DNA from: an uncultured Sulfolobales archaeon
GTDB taxonomy: Archaea; Thermoproteota; Thermoprotei_A; Sulfolobales; Acidilobaceae
Assembly: GCA_937921695.1 (NCBI GenBank)
Contig: CAKZTZ010000001.1
Span: forward strand, 95,932 to 159,931
Length of the DNA: 64,000 nt
Reading direction: 5' to 3'
The notes below the pieces were generated by a model. That model saw only the letters and a list, made by a program, of their open reading frames with translations, made no database searches and was not told the origin of the DNA. The translations under genes were made by a program, and so were the position numbers. Positions 59,689 through 64,000 of the stretch are shown here, piece after piece; the stretch's first letter is position 1; every line of letters starts with the position of its first letter.

Positions 59689-60909
59689 TTATCCGCATTT
59701 TAGGGCTGAGTATAGAGCGTCTTCATCCCCTAGTTTTAGCCCATATCTTTTCATTGGGTGGGCTGGCATGCCTTTCTCCTCGGGTATTATAGAGTATACT
59801 GTTTTCGAGAGGGCGTGGGCCATATCTATCTCCGTCTCAACACCTATGTGTTGTTCACCGTACATTGTAGGCTTATACGCTACTAGGAGGTCTGCCTGGT
59901 TTACGTATGCTAAGTCCCTGCTTTCTATCTGCGTCTCTACTGCTGACTTGAGGGCTTCCATGTAGCCTTTGTTTAGCACAGTCTTATCTACAGGGTATAG
60001 TATTTCGTTGAAAACTTGGGAGGCCAGGTTTATAGGGTATTCGTAGCTGTGAGGGGTCTCTGAGGGGTGGGGCCACCTGTCTCTCTTCTCTATAATAGTT
60101 TTAAGCTCCCCCTCAGCATCTGTTATCAGCTCGTCTATTGTCGTGGGGCTGTAAACTATGAGGTTCCTACACCTAGCTTCAAGCCTCTCTTTAAACTTTT
60201 CAACATCAACACTATCCGGAAACCCCCACACGCTCTCCCCAGCCTCCGAGGCTCTAGCCCTAACCTTAGTTATAGGGTGGGAGATGTAGGCAGACCTAAA
60301 CCTCCCCACGCCCCCGTAAGGCTCTCCGAGGGCGTGGGCTAGGAGCCTCTTATGCCCCTCTAGCGTATGCTTTAAACCGTAAACTACTACACTCACATTA
60401 CCCCTATACTCGAGGAGGGAAGCCATGTTGAAGTCTGAAGCTCTCCAGTAGAGGTATCCTAGGGGGTCTAGGGGCTGCCCTGTGAAGGCTCCAGGAGTCC
60501 TCCCCCTCCTAACCCTCTCAGCCAGCCTGTGTAGGGCGTGGTAATAGTCTTCAACATAGAGTATTACGTGAACTTCCCCGGCGGCAGACACTAGGTCTAA
60601 TATTGCTGGGTTAGGTATTATGTGCCTCCTCCTATAATATGTGAGGTGCACCCCTACAACAGCCTTAGTAGCTTCTAGATATCTGAGCATCCTATCAAGG
60701 GCGGCCTTAAACCTAGCTAGGGCAGTAGACCTAGATACTAGGAGCATCTCTACAGCTTCATAAGTAGGGGCGTGGAAAGCCTCTTCGAGGAACTCCTCAA
60801 ACTTAACAACGGGGACTTTAAACTCTCTCCCAGCTATTTCGAGGAGGCTACCCACTTCTATCCCAGTAACCCCTGATAGCACCACGATCTTCCTAAACTT
60901 CTCCCTCAA
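59689..60909 (-). CDS. Two-domain protein: P-loop-like N-terminus and nucleoside-deoxyribosyltransferase-like C-terminus
   Basis: IVVLSGVTGIEVGSLLE; AYISHPITKVR; DLAYVNQADLLVAYKPTMYGEQHIGVETEIDMAHALSK. Confidence 0.5.
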   Translation of the reverse strand: MREKFRKIVVLSGVTGIEVGSLLEIAGREFKVPVVKFEEFLEEAFHAPTYEAVEMLLVSRSTALARFKAALDRMLRYLEATKAVVGVHLTYYRRRHIIPNPAILDLVSAAGEVHVILYVEDYYHALHRLAERVRRGRTPGAFTGQPLDPLGYLYWRASDFNMASLLEYRGNVSVVVYGLKHTLEGHKRLLAHALGEPYGGVGRFRSAYISHPITKVRARASEAGESVWGFPDSVDVEKFKERLEARCRNLIVYSPTTIDELITDAEGELKTIIEKRDRWPHPSETPHSYEYPINLASQVFNEILYPVDKTVLNKGYMEALKSAVETQIESRDLAYVNQADLLVAYKPTMYGEQHIGVETEIDMAHALSKTVYSIIPEEKGMPAHPMKRYGLKLGDEDALYSALKCG

Positions 60910-60991
60910 AACGCTCCCAATAAACTATAATTAAGCATGTTGGAGTTTATAAAGAAAATAGTTTAATATACTTAATAGGAAGAAAGTTAAG

Positions 60992-61234
60992 GTGTTAGAA
61001 GTGCCTGCAGCCTATAAATGCATAGTGTGCGGCAGGAGCATACCTGAAGGTCAAGGAGTCATATTAAGGCGGGGAGGCCTCACCCTAACATTCCACAGTG
61101 GGAGATGCGCCTACAAGTTCTTCAAACTACTATTCGAGAGAGTAAGCCTAGAATGCCTCGAAACACCTTCAAAAGAACTAATAGAAAACCTCAAAACAAG
61201 GCTTAAGTCCAGAGAGCGCGCTAAGAAGATATGA
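60992..61234 (+). CDS. TRASH/L24e-like zinc-ribbon protein
   Basis: YKCIVCGRSIPEGQGVI...FHSGRCAYKFFK. Confidence 0.7.
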   Translation: MLEVPAAYKCIVCGRSIPEGQGVILRRGGLTLTFHSGRCAYKFFKLLFERVSLECLETPSKELIENLKTRLKSRERAKKI

Positions 61235-61284
61235 GCTTAAAGTTTTAAACCTAGACCCTATCATACTCTCCGAGGTGTTGGGGT

Positions 61285-61977
61285 TTGATCGTGAAAGTTA
61301 AACTATACTCTCTCCTCAGAGACTCTATAGGCTCCCAAGAGCTCCTCATAGAGCTCCCCGACGGCTCTAGGGTCTCAGAACTCCTCAAAACCCTCGAGAA
61401 ACATAGTGGGTTCAAGAGAGCTCTCGAAACTATTGGGGGCTCCCTCCTAATATTAGATGAGGAGGGCTCGAGACTATCCGAAGACAGCCCCCTCAAGTCT
61501 AGCGTAATCCACATAATGCCTCCCCCAGCCGGGGGCTCCCACATTGAAGTGGGCATACTAGAGCCGGGGGAAGAGTTCAACATTGAAGAATTAGAAGCTA
61601 GGCTCCCCATAGAGGGGGCCACAGCAATATTCATAGGCTATGTTAAAGGCTTAAATGAAGGTGAGAAAGTTTTAGAACTAAACTACGAGCACGCTGGAGA
61701 ACTAACAGTTAAAACCCTAAGGAAAATAGCTGAAGAAGAAGCTTCAAAATGGAAGTTGAAAAGCATAGCAATATACCATTACGTAGGCTCTAGGAAAGTA
61801 GGAGAGAAAACAATAATAGTAGCAGTCTCAGGAGAATCGAGAAAAACAGTATTCCCAGCACTAGCAGAAACAGTAGAGAGGGTTAAGAGAGAAGCCCCAA
61901 TATGGAAAATAGAACATAGAGAAAAAGGGAAAGTATACATACTAGGAGATAAAATAATCAAAATAGAACCTACATAA
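61285..61977 (+). CDS. MoaD-MoaE fusion (molybdopterin synthase)
   Basis: MoaD-like N-terminus ending IMPPPAGG, then MoaE-like region (ATAIFIGYVKG...LNYEHAGELTVKTLRKIAEE...IYHYVGSRKVGEK). Confidence 0.88.
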   Translation: MIVKVKLYSLLRDSIGSQELLIELPDGSRVSELLKTLEKHSGFKRALETIGGSLLILDEEGSRLSEDSPLKSSVIHIMPPPAGGSHIEVGILEPGEEFNIEELEARLPIEGATAIFIGYVKGLNEGEKVLELNYEHAGELTVKTLRKIAEEEASKWKLKSIAIYHYVGSRKVGEKTIIVAVSGESRKTVFPALAETVERVKREAPIWKIEHREKGKVYILGDKIIKIEPT

Positions 61978-62309
61978 CACAACATAAAAGCCAACATAGA
62001 AACCTCCAACACGTTAAAAGCGTTTGCCACTTAACAATATTCAAATAGCGAGATTAACCCTACCCCCCGGTGTCACCCACAAGCCCTGCAGCTTTCCACA
62101 CAACCTTCTCACATAATAGAATCGCTAAGAGTCCTCTAAGTACGTATATGTTGCGTTGGCCTGAGAGTTACGATCTAAAAGTACATGCCTTTAGTGTAGG
62201 TTTTTCGGGGTTCTATATGCTCTATAAGCTGGACTCTGGGTTCTAGCTTTTAGGACTAGGTTTTCCTTTTTATGTTAGTTTAGGGGTTTATTGTTAGCTG
62301 TTTGTAGCT

Positions 62310-62489
62310 TTATTTTTGAGTTGCTTTCCGTATTCCTAGTTTCTCGGCCATTTTCTTTGCTTTGTTTATGGCTTCTTCGGCGTTTTCGGCTCTCACGTTT
62401 ATTATGTATTTTGTTCCTTTTACTCTTACTCTGAATCTTCTGGTCCCGTGTTGTATGTAGTCTTCTATTATTTCGAGTTCCGCGTTCAT
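62310..62489 (-). CDS. Small conserved-looking protein (59 aa)
   Basis: MNAELEIIEDYIQHGTRRFRVRVKGTKYIINVRAENAEEAINKAKKMAEKLGIRKATQK; intergenic. Confidence 0.6.
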   Translation of the reverse strand: MNAELEIIEDYIQHGTRRFRVRVKGTKYIINVRAENAEEAINKAKKMAEKLGIRKATQK

Positions 62490-62558
62490 AGTGTTTACCC
62501 CTTTATTTGGCTGTTTCTGTGGGCTTTATTATTTAAGTTTCTCTAGTTCCTGTTCTAT

Positions 62559-63902
62559 TTGGTGATCTTTTTGGAGGCTCCTGTTATAAGGGTTACGCCT
62601 CCGGGGCCTAGGGCTAGGGCTGTTGTTGAGGGTGACTCTGAGCTTCTTATGCAGTCTTTTGTTCGATGGTATCCTCTTGTTATAAAACGTGGGTTTGGGA
62701 GTGTTGTTGAGGATGTTGATGGTAATGTTTATATTGACTTTAACTCTGGGATAGCGGTTTTGAATGTTGGGCATTCTCATCCTAGGGTTGTTGAGGCTAT
62801 TAAGGGGCAGGCTGGGCTTTTCACCCACTATTCTCTAACAGACTTCTACTATGAGCTTGCAGTTGACTATGCTAGGGAACTTCTCAGAATAACGCCTGTA
62901 GGCGATGCTAAAGTATTCTACACTAATAGTGGTGCTGAGAGTATTGAGGGGTCTATGAAGATAGCTAGGGGGTATTTTAAGGGTTCAAGGCCATACATTA
63001 TAGCTTTTATAGGGGCTTTCCACGGGAGGACTTATGGGGCTATGAGCCTCACAGCTAGCAAGCCTACTCATAGGAGGCACTTCCACCCCCTAGTGCCGGG
63101 GATAATACATGTTCCATACCCATACCCTTACAGGTGCCCCTTCAAAACAGGGAGCCCGGAAGAGTGTGGGGAGGCTACTCTAGCATATATAGAAGACTGG
63201 ATCCTAGGGAGGCTAGTGGACCCAGGGGAGGTTTCAGCAATATTCTTCGAGCCTATACAAGGTGAGGGAGGATACATAGTGCCCCCAGACAATTTCCTCC
63301 CAGGGCTCGAGAAAATAGCTAGGAAACACGGAATACTACTAGTAGCAGACGAGGTCCAGACAGGGTTCGGGAGGAGCGGGAAATGGTTCGCAGTACAACA
63401 TTGGAGTATAACCCCGGACTTAATGGCCCTAGCTAAGGCGATAGCCTCAGGCCTACCCCTAGGAGCAATAGTGGGGAGAAAAGAAGTAATGAGCCTACCC
63501 CCGGGAAGCCACGCTAATACTTTCGGGGGAAACCCCATAGCCCTAGCAGCAGCTAAAGCAACACTAGAAATACTAAAAGAAGGAGTAGTAGAGAGGGTAG
63601 ACAAACTAGGAAAAGAAGCCATAGAATACCTGGAAGAGAGGCTGAAAGAAACCCCAATAGTGGGAGAGGTCAGAGGCAAAGGGTTCATGATAGGAATAGA
63701 ACTAGTAAAAGACGGAAAATCTAAAGAGCCGGCTAGAGGAGAGCTAGTCAAAATCCTAAATGAAACATTCAAGAAAGGAGTCCTAGCTATAGGAGGGGGA
63801 ATATCTACGCTGAGAATAGCGCCACCACTAACAATAGAGGAGGAACTCCTATTCAAAGGACTAGACATAATAGTGGAAACAATAAAGGAAACTCCAAAAT
63901 AA
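62559..63902 (+). CDS. Class III aminotransferase (4-aminobutyrate/ornithine-type)
   Basis: FYTNSGAESIEGSMKIAR; VADEVQTGFGRSGKWFAV. Confidence 0.93.
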   Translation: MVIFLEAPVIRVTPPGPRARAVVEGDSELLMQSFVRWYPLVIKRGFGSVVEDVDGNVYIDFNSGIAVLNVGHSHPRVVEAIKGQAGLFTHYSLTDFYYELAVDYARELLRITPVGDAKVFYTNSGAESIEGSMKIARGYFKGSRPYIIAFIGAFHGRTYGAMSLTASKPTHRRHFHPLVPGIIHVPYPYPYRCPFKTGSPEECGEATLAYIEDWILGRLVDPGEVSAIFFEPIQGEGGYIVPPDNFLPGLEKIARKHGILLVADEVQTGFGRSGKWFAVQHWSITPDLMALAKAIASGLPLGAIVGRKEVMSLPPGSHANTFGGNPIALAAAKATLEILKEGVVERVDKLGKEAIEYLEERLKETPIVGEVRGKGFMIGIELVKDGKSKEPARGELVKILNETFKKGVLAIGGGISTLRIAPPLTIEEELLFKGLDIIVETIKETPK

Positions 63903-64000
63903 CACTTTAAGTCACCAATCCTAAAACCCTCAATATTAAAGGAACTAGAATCGTAGCTATCAAGGTCATAAGTATCGCTATAATCGCAACCCTAAAATTA

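Overview
The window is a gene-dense archaeal chromosome segment. Gene content points to a crenarchaeon (Thermoproteota, Desulfurococcales-like lineage): split RNA polymerase A'/A'', ESCRT-III/Vps4 (Cdv) division genes, a Ced-type DNA-import locus, and TTTAAA/TATA-like promoters. It is mostly core metabolism and informational genes: rpoA1-rpoA2-L30e-nusA-S12, Nep1, Trm10-like, RNase HII, L3-L4-L23, Mrp, SufS, pyr genes, pan genes, copper ATPase, MoaD-MoaE, one tRNA-Arg and a 5S rRNA. I saw no CRISPR array, IS element or prophage. The main leads are: (1) a Ced-like locus (CedA1/CedA/CedB) followed by an overlapping coiled-coil, tail-anchored ORF, with a strongly structured intergenic region upstream; (2) a 48-aa Glu/Trp-only microprotein gene with its own promoter and SD; (3) several small genes below the ORF-track cutoff (two YHS proteins, a 15-aa CPWC peptide, a 44-aa membrane peptide, a 59-aa protein, a basic tail-like peptide); (4) two core genes (Nep1, RNase HII) with no ATG/GTG/TTG upstream of their conserved N-termini; (5) a within-gene 5'->3' synonymous composition gradient seen in many genes on both strands. 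All calls are by eye; no database search or folding program was run.
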